Source: Streptomyces noursei (GTDB taxonomy: Bacteria; Actinomycetota; Actinomycetes; Streptomycetales; Streptomycetaceae). From it: DNA of 64,000 nucleotides. The stretch spans positions 1 through 64,000 of the forward strand of contig NZ_LWBU01000300.1 in NCBI RefSeq assembly GCF_001646665.1, read 5' to 3'. Position 1 is the first letter of the stretch, and each line of letters opens with the position of its first letter. Below, one piece after another: positions 33,362 through 41,374 of the stretch. The translations under genes and the position numbers were made by a program. The notes under the pieces were generated by a model. It did no database searches, had not been told where the DNA came from, and saw only the letters and a program-made list of their open reading frames with translations.

Positions 33362-34468
33362 GTGAGCCTGGTCAGTGTCCACAACGAATGGGACCCGCTG
33401 GAAGAGGTCGTCATCGGCACCGCCCTCGGCGCGCGCGTGCCGGTCGCCGACCGCAGCCTGCTCACCGTCGAGTACACCGCGCACACCGCGTCGCCCGGGC
33501 ACGCGGGCGAACCGCGGTGCTCCGGGCGGCCGGGGCCCGCCGTCGCCCGCGGTCGGCCGGGCGTCCTCCCGGGGCCGTACCCGGACCGGGTGCTCAAGGA
33601 AACGGAGGCGGAACTCGAGGAACTGTGCGAGGAGTTGCGCGGCCTCGGCGTCACGGTCCGCCGCCCGCGGGCCCGGGACCGGGCGGCACCCGGGCGCACC
33701 TCCGACTGCGCAAGCGACGGCTACCACGATCTCTGCCCCCGGGACGGTCTGCTCACTGTCGGCGACACGGTCATCGAGACCCCGATGGCCCTGCGGGCCC
33801 GCTTCCTGGAACCGTTCGCGTACCGCGAGCTGCTGACGGAGTACCTCACCAGCGGCAGCAGGTGGATCTCCGCGCCCAAGCCCCGGCTGGCCGACGCGAT
33901 GTACGATCCCGGCGCGCCCCCCGGCGAGCGGCTGCGCGAGCTGGAGCCGGTGTTCGACGCGGCCAACGTGCTGCGGCTGGGCACCGACCTGCTCTACCTG
34001 GTATCGGACAGCGGCAACGCACTGGGCGCCCGCTGGCTCCAGTCGGCCCTCGGCGGGGCGTACACCGTGCATCCGTGCCACGGCCTGTCCGCCTCGCCCC
34101 ACCTCGACTCCACGCTGGTCCCGTTGCGGCCGGGCCTGGTCCTGGTGGACCCGTCCCGGGTCTCCGACGACACTCTGCCCGCCGTGCTGCGTTCCTGGGA
34201 GCGGATCGAGTGCCCCGAGCCGGTGGGACTCGGCCACCCCGGGGAGGCGCTCCACAGCTCGCCCTGGACCGGGATGAGCCTGCTGGTGGTCCGGCCGGGG
34301 CTGGTCGTCGCGGACGGCCGGCAGCGGGAGCTGATGCGGGTGCTGGAGCGGCACGGGGTGGACGTGCTGCCGCTGCGGCTGACCCATGCCCGCATGCTGG
34401 GCGGCGGCTTCCACGGTGTCACCCTCGACGTCCGCAGGACCGGCGTCCTGGAGACGTACCGCTTCTGA
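33362..34468 (+). CDS. strB2: amidinotransferase-like protein StrB2 lacking the catalytic Cys
   Basis: A 368-residue L-arginine:inosamine-phosphate amidinotransferase homologue, collinear with StrB1. The Asp (VFDAANVLR) and His (SASPHLDST) of the catalytic triad are kept, but the nucleophilic Cys position is Gly352: GGGFHGVTLDV against GGGFHCATLDV in StrB1. A Pro/Gly/Arg-rich insert of about 18-20 residues lies near residues 41-75 (about 33485-33580). The normal Cys-amidino intermediate cannot form, so this copy is probably catalytically dead or works differently. GTG start 33362 behind GAAGGA. Confidence 0.88.
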   Translation: MSLVSVHNEWDPLEEVVIGTALGARVPVADRSLLTVEYTAHTASPGHAGEPRCSGRPGPAVARGRPGVLPGPYPDRVLKETEAELEELCEELRGLGVTVRRPRARDRAAPGRTSDCASDGYHDLCPRDGLLTVGDTVIETPMALRARFLEPFAYRELLTEYLTSGSRWISAPKPRLADAMYDPGAPPGERLRELEPVFDAANVLRLGTDLLYLVSDSGNALGARWLQSALGGAYTVHPCHGLSASPHLDSTLVPLRPGLVLVDPSRVSDDTLPAVLRSWERIECPEPVGLGHPGEALHSSPWTGMSLLVVRPGLVVADGRQRELMRVLERHGVDVLPLRLTHARMLGGGFHGVTLDVRRTGVLETYRF

Positions 34469-34527
34469 CACGGCGGCCGCGACATCCGTCGGCCCCTCGA
34501 CCCCCATCGAACCGCAAGGAGGCGCGG

Positions 34528-35130
34528 ATGCGTCCGCTCCGTGTGCAAGGCGCCTGGCTGTCGGAGACCCGTGCGTTCACCGACGACCGGGGCGAGTTCC
34601 ACGAGCTCTACAGCGGCCCCGGGCTGAGCGGCGCGCTCGGCTATGAACCGGGAGTCGCACAGGTCAACCGCTCGGTGTCCCGGCGAGGCGTGCTGCGCGG
34701 AGTGCACTTCGCGCAGATGCCACCGAGCCAGGCGAAGTACGTCACCTGCCTCAGTGGCGCCGTGCTGGACGTCGTGGTGGACGTCCGCGTCGGCTCGCCC
34801 ACCTACCGCGCGTGGGAGGCCGTCCGGCTCGACGACCCGCACCACAGCCTGTACATCGAGGCCGGGCTCGGCCACGCCTTCATGGCCCTGACGGACGACG
34901 CCGTCGTGGTCTACCTGACCTCACGGGCGTACACCCCGGGGCGGGAGCACGGGGTCCACCCGCTCGACCCGGGCCTCGGCATCGTGTGGCCGGACGACGT
35001 CCGGCCGGTGCTCTCGGAGAAGGACCGCACGGCTCCGACGCTCGCGGAGGCGGAACGGCGCGGGCTGCTGCCGGTGTACGACGACTGTGTCGCCTTCCAC
35101 CGCACCCTGCGCGGGCAGACCGCGGCCTGA
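34528..35130 (+). CDS. strM: dTDP-4-dehydrorhamnose 3,5-epimerase, StrM
   Basis: A 200-residue RmlC-like cupin. The active-site His is in GVLRGVHFAQ (near residue 63), followed by AKYVTCLSGAVLDVVVDVR and GHAFMAL. It epimerises dTDP-4-keto-6-deoxyglucose towards the L-series for dihydrostreptose. ATG 34528 follows AAGGAGG. Last gene of strN-B2-M; it converges on strL with a strong terminator between. Confidence 0.9.
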   Translation: MRPLRVQGAWLSETRAFTDDRGEFHELYSGPGLSGALGYEPGVAQVNRSVSRRGVLRGVHFAQMPPSQAKYVTCLSGAVLDVVVDVRVGSPTYRAWEAVRLDDPHHSLYIEAGLGHAFMALTDDAVVVYLTSRAYTPGREHGVHPLDPGLGIVWPDDVRPVLSEKDRTAPTLAEAERRGLLPVYDDCVAFHRTLRGQTAA

Positions 35131-35153
35131 ACCGGGCCGGCGGCGGCCGAAGA

Positions 35154-35179
35154 CCCACCGGTGCGCCCGCACCGGTGGG
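35154..35179. terminator. bidirectional terminator between strM and strL
   Basis: CCCACCGGTGCG (35154-35165) is exactly complementary to CGCACCGGTGGG (35168-35179), located 23 bp after strM and 36 bp before the strL stop. Suited to both converging transcripts. Confidence 0.8.
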
Positions 35180-35215
35180 CCACGGTGCGTGGCCGCGCAG
35201 CGGCACGGGGGCGTC

Positions 35216-36130
35216 TCAGTGCCGGGGCAGGGCCGAGCGGCCCACCGCCCCGCACAGCGCGGGGAACGCCTCCGCCAGTGCGAGGCGCCAGTCCCGCAGC
35301 GGCTCCATCCCCGCCTCCCGCCAGCGGGAGTGGTCCAGGACGCTGTACCCCGGGCGGGTGGCCGGGCGGGCCAGCATCCGTGTGCTGGTGGGCCGTACCC
35401 GGCCAGGGTCGGCGCCCAGCAGCCGGAACGTCTCCCGAGCCAGGGCGTACCAGGTGGTGCCGCCCGCGTTGGTCGCGTGGTAGACGCCGGCCGGTGCCGA
35501 ACCCGCCAGTGCAGCCGACCCCAGCGCCGCCAGCCGGCTCGCGACGTCCACGGTCCACGTCGGCTGGCCGTGCTGGTCGTCCACCACCGCCACGGTGTCC
35601 TGCTCGGCCTCCAGCCGCATCATGGTGGCCACGAAGTTGGGGCCGCCCGCCCCGTAGAGCCACGCCGTGCGGACCACGTAACCGGCTTCCGGGAGGGCTT
35701 CCAGCACCGCGCGCTCCCCGGCCCGCTTGGTGGCGCCGTACACCGTGGTGGGACCGGTGGGGTCGTCCTCCCGGTACGGCCGCTCGGCCGTACCGGCGAA
35801 CACGTAATCGGTGGACAGCTGGAGCAGCACGGCGCCCAGGGCGCCGCAGGCCCGTGCCAGGTGGCGCGGGCCGTCGCCGTTCACCGCCATCGCCCGCGAC
35901 GGCTCGGCCTCCGCGGCGTCCACCGCGGTCCAGGCCGCGCAGTTGACCACCACCGCGGGACGGTGCCGGGCCAGCACGGACCGCACGGCCCGCTCGTCGG
36001 TGATGTCCAGGGCACCGCGGCCGAGCGCGGTCACCGCGGCACCCCGGCGGACCAGCAGCGCGGTGAGGTCGCGCCCCAGCATGCCGGACGCACCGGTGAC
36101 GAGCCACCGCGGGCGGGGGTACGGGGACAT
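35216..36130 (-). CDS. strL: dTDP-4-dehydrorhamnose reductase-type enzyme, StrL (dTDP-dihydrostreptose synthase)
   Basis: A 304-residue RmlD-like reductase. The Rossmann motif is VTGASGMLGRDLTALL (residues 11-26); LQLSTDYVFAGT and the Tyr-x-x-x-Lys site VYGATKRAGE (near 130) follow. In streptomycin biosynthesis StrL converts the StrM product to dTDP-dihydrostreptose, with ring contraction. Third gene of strD-strE-strL on the minus strand, 54 bp after strE. Confidence 0.88.
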   Translation of the reverse strand: MSPYPRPRWLVTGASGMLGRDLTALLVRRGAAVTALGRGALDITDERAVRSVLARHRPAVVVNCAAWTAVDAAEAEPSRAMAVNGDGPRHLARACGALGAVLLQLSTDYVFAGTAERPYREDDPTGPTTVYGATKRAGERAVLEALPEAGYVVRTAWLYGAGGPNFVATMMRLEAEQDTVAVVDDQHGQPTWTVDVASRLAALGSAALAGSAPAGVYHATNAGGTTWYALARETFRLLGADPGRVRPTSTRMLARPATRPGYSVLDHSRWREAGMEPLRDWRLALAEAFPALCGAVGRSALPRH

Positions 36131-36184
36131 GGTGTCGGTCTCCGGGGATGCGTGCCGGGCGCCGGGGCGAGGCGGGCGGGCCGG

Positions 36185-37174
36185 CTAGGCGGGCAGCGAA
36201 CCGGCCGGGAGCAGTGGCTCCCACCAGGAGCGGTGCGTCCGGTACCAGGCGACCGTGGCGGCCAGTCCGCCGAGCAGGTCGGTGGTCGGACGGAAGTCCA
36301 ACTCCTGCCGCACCCGGGTCGAGTCGACGGAGTAGCGCCGGTCGTGGCCCTTGCGGTCCTCGACGTGCTCCACCCTGCTCCAGTCGGCCCCGCACGCCTC
36401 CAGCAGCAGCCCCACCAGCTCCCGGTTGCTCAGCGTGGTGCCCCCGCCGATGTTGTAGACCCGGCCTGCCCGGCCGCGGGTACGCACCGCCTCGATGCCC
36501 CGTACGTGGTCGTCCACGTGCAGCCACTCCCTCACGTGCAGTCCGTCCCCGTACAGCGGCACCCGGTGGCCGTCCATGAGCAGGGTGATGAACCGGGGGA
36601 CGAGCTTCTCGGGGAACTGGTGGGGACCGTAGTTGTTGGAGCAGCGGGTCACCCGCACGTCCAGGCCGTGGCTGACGTGGTGGGCCAGGGCCAGCAGGTC
36701 GGCCGACGCCTTGGAGGCGGAGTAGGGGCTGTTGGGGCGCAGGGGCTCGTCCTCCGTCCACGAGCCGTGCTCGATGGAGCCGTAGACCTCGTCCGTGGAC
36801 ACCTGGACGAAGGGCGCCACCCCGTGCCGTCGCGCCGCGTCGAGCAGCGTCTGGGTGCCGTGAACATTGGTCCGTACGAATGCGGAGGCGTCCAGCAGTG
36901 AGCGGTCGACGTGCGACTCGGCGGCGAAGTGCACGACCTGGTCCTGGCCCGCCATCACCCGGTCGACCAGGGGCGCGTCGCAGATGTCGCCGCGCACGAA
37001 CCGGAAGCGGGGATGCCCGCGTACGGCGGTCAGGTTGGCCGGGTTGCCGGCGTAGGTCAGCACGTCCAGGACGGTGACCACCATGTCGGGCGGTCCGTCG
37101 GGACCGAGCAGGGTGCGGACGTAGTGGGAGCCGATGAAGCCGGCTCCTCCGGTGACGAGCAGGTGTGTGGTCAT
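36185..37174 (-). CDS. strE: dTDP-glucose 4,6-dehydratase, StrE
   Basis: A 329-residue extended SDR/RmlB-type enzyme. The NAD motif is VTGGAGFIGSHYVRTLL (residues 7-23), followed by HFAAESHVDRS, the active-site block STDEVYGS (near 122) and Tyr-x-x-x-Lys in NSPYSASKAS (near 150). It forms dTDP-4-keto-6-deoxy-D-glucose from the StrD product. Middle gene of strD-E-L. Confidence 0.95.
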   Translation of the reverse strand: MTTHLLVTGGAGFIGSHYVRTLLGPDGPPDMVVTVLDVLTYAGNPANLTAVRGHPRFRFVRGDICDAPLVDRVMAGQDQVVHFAAESHVDRSLLDASAFVRTNVHGTQTLLDAARRHGVAPFVQVSTDEVYGSIEHGSWTEDEPLRPNSPYSASKASADLLALAHHVSHGLDVRVTRCSNNYGPHQFPEKLVPRFITLLMDGHRVPLYGDGLHVREWLHVDDHVRGIEAVRTRGRAGRVYNIGGGTTLSNRELVGLLLEACGADWSRVEHVEDRKGHDRRYSVDSTRVRQELDFRPTTDLLGGLAATVAWYRTHRSWWEPLLPAGSLPA

Positions 37175-37224
37175 CGCAAGGGCTCCGGTTTCCGGTCGGA
37201 ACGGTCACGCATCGGGTGAGGGGC

Positions 37225-38292
37225 TCACGAGGAGATCTGTGCCCTGCTGTGGTCGCCCAGGACGAGCCGGTGGGCGTGCGGCACCGGCGGCGCTGACGTC
37301 ACCCGGACGTGCCGGCCGATGAGTGACGCCTCGATGCGCCGCACCCCGGAGATCGAGGCCCCGCGCAGCACGATGGAGAACTCCACCTCGCTGTCCTCGA
37401 CCAGGCAGTCCTCGGCGATGGAGGTGAACGGGCCCACGTACGATCCGGAGACGACCGCTCCCGCACCGATCACCGCGGGGCCGACCACACGGGAGTTGCG
37501 CACTTCGGCGCCCCCCTCGACCCGGACGCGGCCGATGAGGTCGCTGTGCTCGTCCACCAGCCCGTCGCGGCGGGACTCGGTCTCCTCCAGGACCAGCCGG
37601 TTCACCTCCAGCATGTCTGCCACGTTTCCGGTGTCCTTCCAGTAGCCGGTGATCTGCGTGGAACGCACGTCCCGGCCGGCGTCGATCAGCCACTGCACCG
37701 CGTCGGTGATCTCGAGCTCCCCGCGCCAGGACGGCTTGACCGCCCGGACGGCCTCGTGAATGGCGGAGGAGAAGAGGTACACCCCGACGAGCGCGAGGTC
37801 GCTCCGGGGCTGCGCGGGCTTCTCCTCCAGCCCTCGCACCCGTCCCGAGGCGTCCAGCTCGGCGACCCCGAACGACCTCGGGTCGGAGACGTGGGTGAGC
37901 AGGAGGTGGGCGTCCGGGCGGACGGCCCGGAAGTCCCGGATCGGGCCGTCTATCCCGCCCACCACGAAGTTGTCCCCGAGGTACATGACGAAGTCGTCGT
38001 CGCCGAGGTAATCGCGGGCGACCAGCACGGCGTGTGCGAGTCCCAGAGGTTTGGGCTGTGGAATATAACTCACTTCGAGGCCGAATTTCGAACCGTCCCC
38101 CACTGCATCACTGATTTCGCCGAACGTGTCACCGACGACAATACCGACTTCGGTGATGCCGGCTGCGGCGATCGCCTCGAGCCCGTAGAAGAGGACCGGT
38201 TTGTTGGCGACCGGTACCAATTGTTTGGCGGAGGTGTGAGTGATGGGCCTGAGGCGAGTGCCCGATCCGCCGGCCAGTACGAGCGCTTTCAT
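37225..38292 (-). CDS. strD: glucose-1-phosphate thymidylyltransferase, StrD
   Basis: A 355-residue nucleotidyltransferase. The N-terminal signature LVLAGGSGTRLRPITHTSAK (residues 5-24) and MYLGDNFV (near 107) mark the dTDP-glucose synthase family. It belongs to the long-form type with a C-terminal left-handed beta-helix region (repeats such as VVGPAVIGAGAVVSGSYVGP). It supplies dTDP-glucose for dihydrostreptose. Start ATG 38292; the extension to 38322 is not needed. First gene of the operon, divergent from strR. Confidence 0.92.
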   Translation of the reverse strand: MKALVLAGGSGTRLRPITHTSAKQLVPVANKPVLFYGLEAIAAAGITEVGIVVGDTFGEISDAVGDGSKFGLEVSYIPQPKPLGLAHAVLVARDYLGDDDFVMYLGDNFVVGGIDGPIRDFRAVRPDAHLLLTHVSDPRSFGVAELDASGRVRGLEEKPAQPRSDLALVGVYLFSSAIHEAVRAVKPSWRGELEITDAVQWLIDAGRDVRSTQITGYWKDTGNVADMLEVNRLVLEETESRRDGLVDEHSDLIGRVRVEGGAEVRNSRVVGPAVIGAGAVVSGSYVGPFTSIAEDCLVEDSEVEFSIVLRGASISGVRRIEASLIGRHVRVTSAPPVPHAHRLVLGDHSRAQISS

Positions 38293-38708
38293 GTCGTTCT
38301 CCCTGCGAGGTCGTGGGAACACGGCTGCGGGCCGCCGGTGGAGGGCGCACGCCGCCGAACGGCGGCGGAAATCATTCGGGTGGTCTGGCGCATTTTCGCC
38401 GCGTGGTCATCCTTCGGCGTGAAGACTGCGTTGACCTGTACGGACGTTGGATCGTCGGGGGTGGCCGAAAAGGAGGGCGGGGGGCGTACGCCGTCGCCTT
38501 CGTTGCCCGGCCGGCTCGCGTTCGTCGGCTCTGCCCACCCCACGATGACGGGGCGCGGGCCCTTCGTGAACTGCCCGCGCGGGGGGCGGATCTCGGCCGC
38601 TTTGCCTAACTTTACTCAAACGTTCATCGATGCTAAGCATATGCCGCGTGAAAGATCGAAGGCGCTGCTCCGTGCTGCCGCGAATGACTGGCGACCGAAG
38701 GATAGGTA
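38293..38708 (+). promoter_or_regulatory. strD-strR divergent regulatory region
   Basis: This 416-bp region is gene-free. Its last 110 bp are unusually AT-rich for the window and contain an 11-bp palindrome ATGCTAAGCAT (38630-38640). TGGCGCATTT (38386-38395) matches the AdpA consensus TGGCSNGWWY at 9 of 10 positions. In S. griseus, strR is the A-factor/AdpA-controlled gene of the cluster, with distal and proximal AdpA sites. AAGGAT (38698-38703) is the strR ribosome site. I cannot fix the transcription start. Confidence 0.5.
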
Positions 38709-39809
38709 ATGGAGCCTAATTTAGGTAACAACCCTGTTCAAGCCCGTGACCAGCCGATGGGGGGCACGGGAGTATCGGACGACTACAACCCGCAATTGTC
38801 CGACGTGGTGATGGTGCCGATCGATTCCCTCCAGGACTCCGACTCTCCCCGGAGTGCCGGCGAGGATGCCGAACACATTCGTACTCTCGCGGAATCCGGA
38901 GCGGTGCTGCCGCCCATCGTCGTGATGTCCTCCACGATGAAGGTCATCGACGGTATGCACCGCCTGCGGGCCACCGAACTGCGGGGCGCCACCGAGATCG
39001 CCGTCCGGTACTTCCAGGGCGAGGAGGAGGAGGCATTCGTCCTCGCGGTGAAATGCAATATCGCCCATGGCCTGCCGCTGTCGCTCGACGACCGCAAGGC
39101 GGCGGCTGTCCGCATCCTGCACACCCATCCGCTCTGGTCCGACCGGGCCATAGGGCGCGCGACGGGCCTTTCCGCGAAAACCGTGGGAACCCTGCGGTCC
39201 TGTTCGACTGAGGGCCTTCCACAGTCGAACGTGCGGATCGGCAGGGACGGCCGCTCCCGGCCGCTGGACCCCACCGAGGGACGGAGGCTGGCCGGCCGGC
39301 TGATCCAGGAGAACCCCACGGCGCCCCTGCGGCAGATCGCGGCCCAGGCCGGGGTGTCGCTGGGCACTGCCTCCGACGTGCGCAGGCGGCTGCGACGCGG
39401 CGAAAGCCCGCTCCCCGGCCGCGACCGTGAGCGGGGCGGGCCGGCGGGCGGCGAACAGCCGCCGGCGCGGGCCGACCGGGCCGAGGAGAGCCGGCCGTCG
39501 CGGGCACTGCTGCTGCGCCACCTCAGCCGTGACCCGTCCATACGGCTCACCGAGGACGGCCGGGTGCTGCTGCGCTGGCTCAACGTGGTGGCCGTCCGCA
39601 GCCAGGACTGGGCCCGGCTGCTCGGCAACGTGCCGCCGCACCGGATCGAAGTCATCGCCGAACTCGCCCGCGGCTGCGCCGAGATCTGGCAACAGGTGGC
39701 CGAGCAACTGGAGCGCGCCGAAGCCGACGCCGCGAACGGCCCTGCACCGCACGCCACCGAAGCCGGCCCCCGCGGACACCTGCGGGCCGGTCTGCGGTCG
39801 GGTGCCTGA
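38709..39809 (+). CDS. strR: pathway-specific activator StrR
   Basis: A 366-residue ParB/StrR-type DNA-binding activator. The N-terminal ParB-like region (MVPIDSLQDSDSPRSAGED, LPPIVVMSSTMKVIDGMHRL, residues about 34-90) is followed by helix-turn-helix segments (RAIGRATGLSAKTVGTL near 145; LRQIAAQAGVSLGTASDVRR near 210). It binds GTTCGACTG-N11-CAGTCGAAC operators, three of which are in this window, one inside its own gene. Codon 5 is TTA (38721-38723), linking translation to the bldA tRNA. It is followed by strA, the classic strR-strA resistance/regulation pair. Confidence 0.95.
   Translation: MEPNLGNNPVQARDQPMGGTGVSDDYNPQLSDVVMVPIDSLQDSDSPRSAGEDAEHIRTLAESGAVLPPIVVMSSTMKVIDGMHRLRATELRGATEIAVRYFQGEEEEAFVLAVKCNIAHGLPLSLDDRKAAAVRILHTHPLWSDRAIGRATGLSAKTVGTLRSCSTEGLPQSNVRIGRDGRSRPLDPTEGRRLAGRLIQENPTAPLRQIAAQAGVSLGTASDVRRRLRRGESPLPGRDRERGGPAGGEQPPARADRAEESRPSRALLLRHLSRDPSIRLTEDGRVLLRWLNVVAVRSQDWARLLGNVPPHRIEVIAELARGCAEIWQQVAEQLERAEADAANGPAPHATEAGPRGHLRAGLRSGA
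39202..39230. promoter_or_regulatory. StrR operator inside the strR coding sequence
   Basis: GTTCGACTG-N11-CAGTCGAAC, a perfect match, lies at about codons 165-174 of strR. An intragenic site also exists in S. griseus as I recall. It may titrate StrR, feed back on strR, or act on strA/strB1 from upstream. Confidence 0.92.
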
Positions 39810-39974
39810 GCCGTTTCGTCTCCCGACCCCCGTGCGCGGTGGCCGTCCGGCCCGCCGCGCGGCCGCGCGACCTCGCGCGGCCAAGGCAAGACCGCCCCGG
39901 CATCGCCGGCGGGCCCGCACGGGTCCGGCGGCCGGTCACCGGCGGTACACCCACTCCCCGAAGGACAACCCCCC

Positions 39975-40898
39975 ATGAGTTCGCCGCAAGCAATCGACCT
40001 CCCCGACGCGCTGGTCGCGTCGTACACGAGGAGCGGTGGTGAAGAGGAACGGACCTGGATCACCCGTCTGCCAGTGCTGGTCGCGGAGCTGCTCGACCGG
40101 TGGGAACTGGAGCGTGACGGCGCCCTCGGGTCCGGTGAGGCATCCCTGGTGGTGCCGGTGCGTCGCGCGGACGGCACCCGTGCCGCGCTCAAACTCCAGA
40201 TGCCCCGCGAGGAGACGACCGCCGCCCTGATCGGGCTGCGGGCATGGAACGGCAACGGCATCGTGCGACTGCTCGACCACGACCCCGAAAGCAGCGCCAT
40301 GCTGCTGGAATGCCTGGACGGCTCGCGCACCCTCGCGTCCGTCCCGGACGACGACGAGGCGACGCGCACCCTGGCGGGCCTGATGGCCCGGCTCCACTCC
40401 GTTCCGGCGCCCGAGGGCCTGCGGGGCCTCGGCGACGTGGCGCGCGACATGCTGGCGTCCGTGCCGGAGGCCGCCGCCGCCCTGCGGGACCCCGCGGACC
40501 GAAGGCGGCTGAAGGGCTGGGCATCGGTCGTCACCGAACTGGCCGGCGACCCCGGTGACCGGATGCTGCACTGGGACCTCCACTACGACAACGTGCTCGC
40601 CGCCGAACGCGAGCCTTGGCTCGCCATCGACCCCGAACCCCTCATCGGGGACCCGGGATTCGACCTGTGGCCGGCGCTGGACACAGGCTGGGAGAAGCTG
40701 CAGGCCACCGAGGATGCCCCCCGGGTGGTGCGGCGCCGCTTCGACCTGCTGACCGAGGCCCTCGGGCTGGACCGCGAGCGCGCGGCCGGCTGGACGCTCG
40801 CCCGGCTGCTGCAGAACACCCTGTGGGACATCGAGGACGGGCGGACCGCCATCGACCCCTCCCAGACGACCGTGGCCGAGGCACTGCCCCGTCACTGA
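39975..40898 (+). CDS. strA: streptomycin 6-phosphotransferase APH(6), StrA (self-resistance)
   Basis: A 307-residue aminoglycoside kinase closely resembling APH(6)-Ia. Landmarks are GEASLVVPVRRADGTRAALK, LQMPREETTAALIGLRAW, catalytic Asp201 in LHWDLHYDNVLA and WLAIDPEPLIGDPGFDLWPA. It phosphorylates streptomycin at O-6 of streptidine, protecting the producer's ribosome, and yields the form exported for StrK. ATG 39975 behind GAAGGAC. 165 bp after strR, so likely co-transcribed. Confidence 0.95.
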   Translation: MSSPQAIDLPDALVASYTRSGGEEERTWITRLPVLVAELLDRWELERDGALGSGEASLVVPVRRADGTRAALKLQMPREETTAALIGLRAWNGNGIVRLLDHDPESSAMLLECLDGSRTLASVPDDDEATRTLAGLMARLHSVPAPEGLRGLGDVARDMLASVPEAAAALRDPADRRRLKGWASVVTELAGDPGDRMLHWDLHYDNVLAAEREPWLAIDPEPLIGDPGFDLWPALDTGWEKLQATEDAPRVVRRRFDLLTEALGLDRERAAGWTLARLLQNTLWDIEDGRTAIDPSQTTVAEALPRH

Positions 40899-41374
40899 GC
40901 GCGCCACCACCGGGCGCGGCACACACCCCACCCGGGCCGTGTGCCGCGCCCGCGTCGTGTACCGCGCCGCCCCGCCCCGTACCGGCCCGCCGCACCTCCC
41001 CGCCCACCGCGCTCCCGGGCGGCGTCCGAGGGGCCTGCGCCCCGCCATGGACGCATTCGCCGATCGGGGCCGCGGTGTTAGCCTTCAGTCGTCCGGAACC
41101 CCGGGACCCGCCCGGGTCCGGAGCACCGGCTTCGGGGCAGGGCAGCGCCACCCGCGGACCCGTCCGCCCCCCTTCTCCCTCCCCGCCTCCCGTGCCGGCC
41201 GGGTGCCAGACGGCCGCCGGGTTCCCGTACCGCCACCGCCGTGCCCGCCGAGCCGCGGGACGCGCCCCCCCAGGGCCCATCGCATCCACCGCGTGCCCCG
41301 AGCGGGCGCCCGCGGCGGGTCACGGCCCGCGCCGCCGGTCGCCGACGTCACGTCCCACCCACCTGAGGAGTGCT
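40899..41374 (+). promoter_or_regulatory. strA-strB1 intergenic region with candidate strB1 promoter
   Basis: 476 bp without a gene. A promoter-like pair TTCGCC (41056-41061) and TAGCCT (41079-41084) has a 17-bp spacer and would give a leader of about 285 nt. The only StrR-like sequence is a half-site CAGTCG within CAGTCGTCC (41086-41094), with no matching left arm. This differs from S. griseus, where strB1 is the model StrR target. Several G/C-rich inverted repeats may fold in the leader. Confidence 0.45.
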
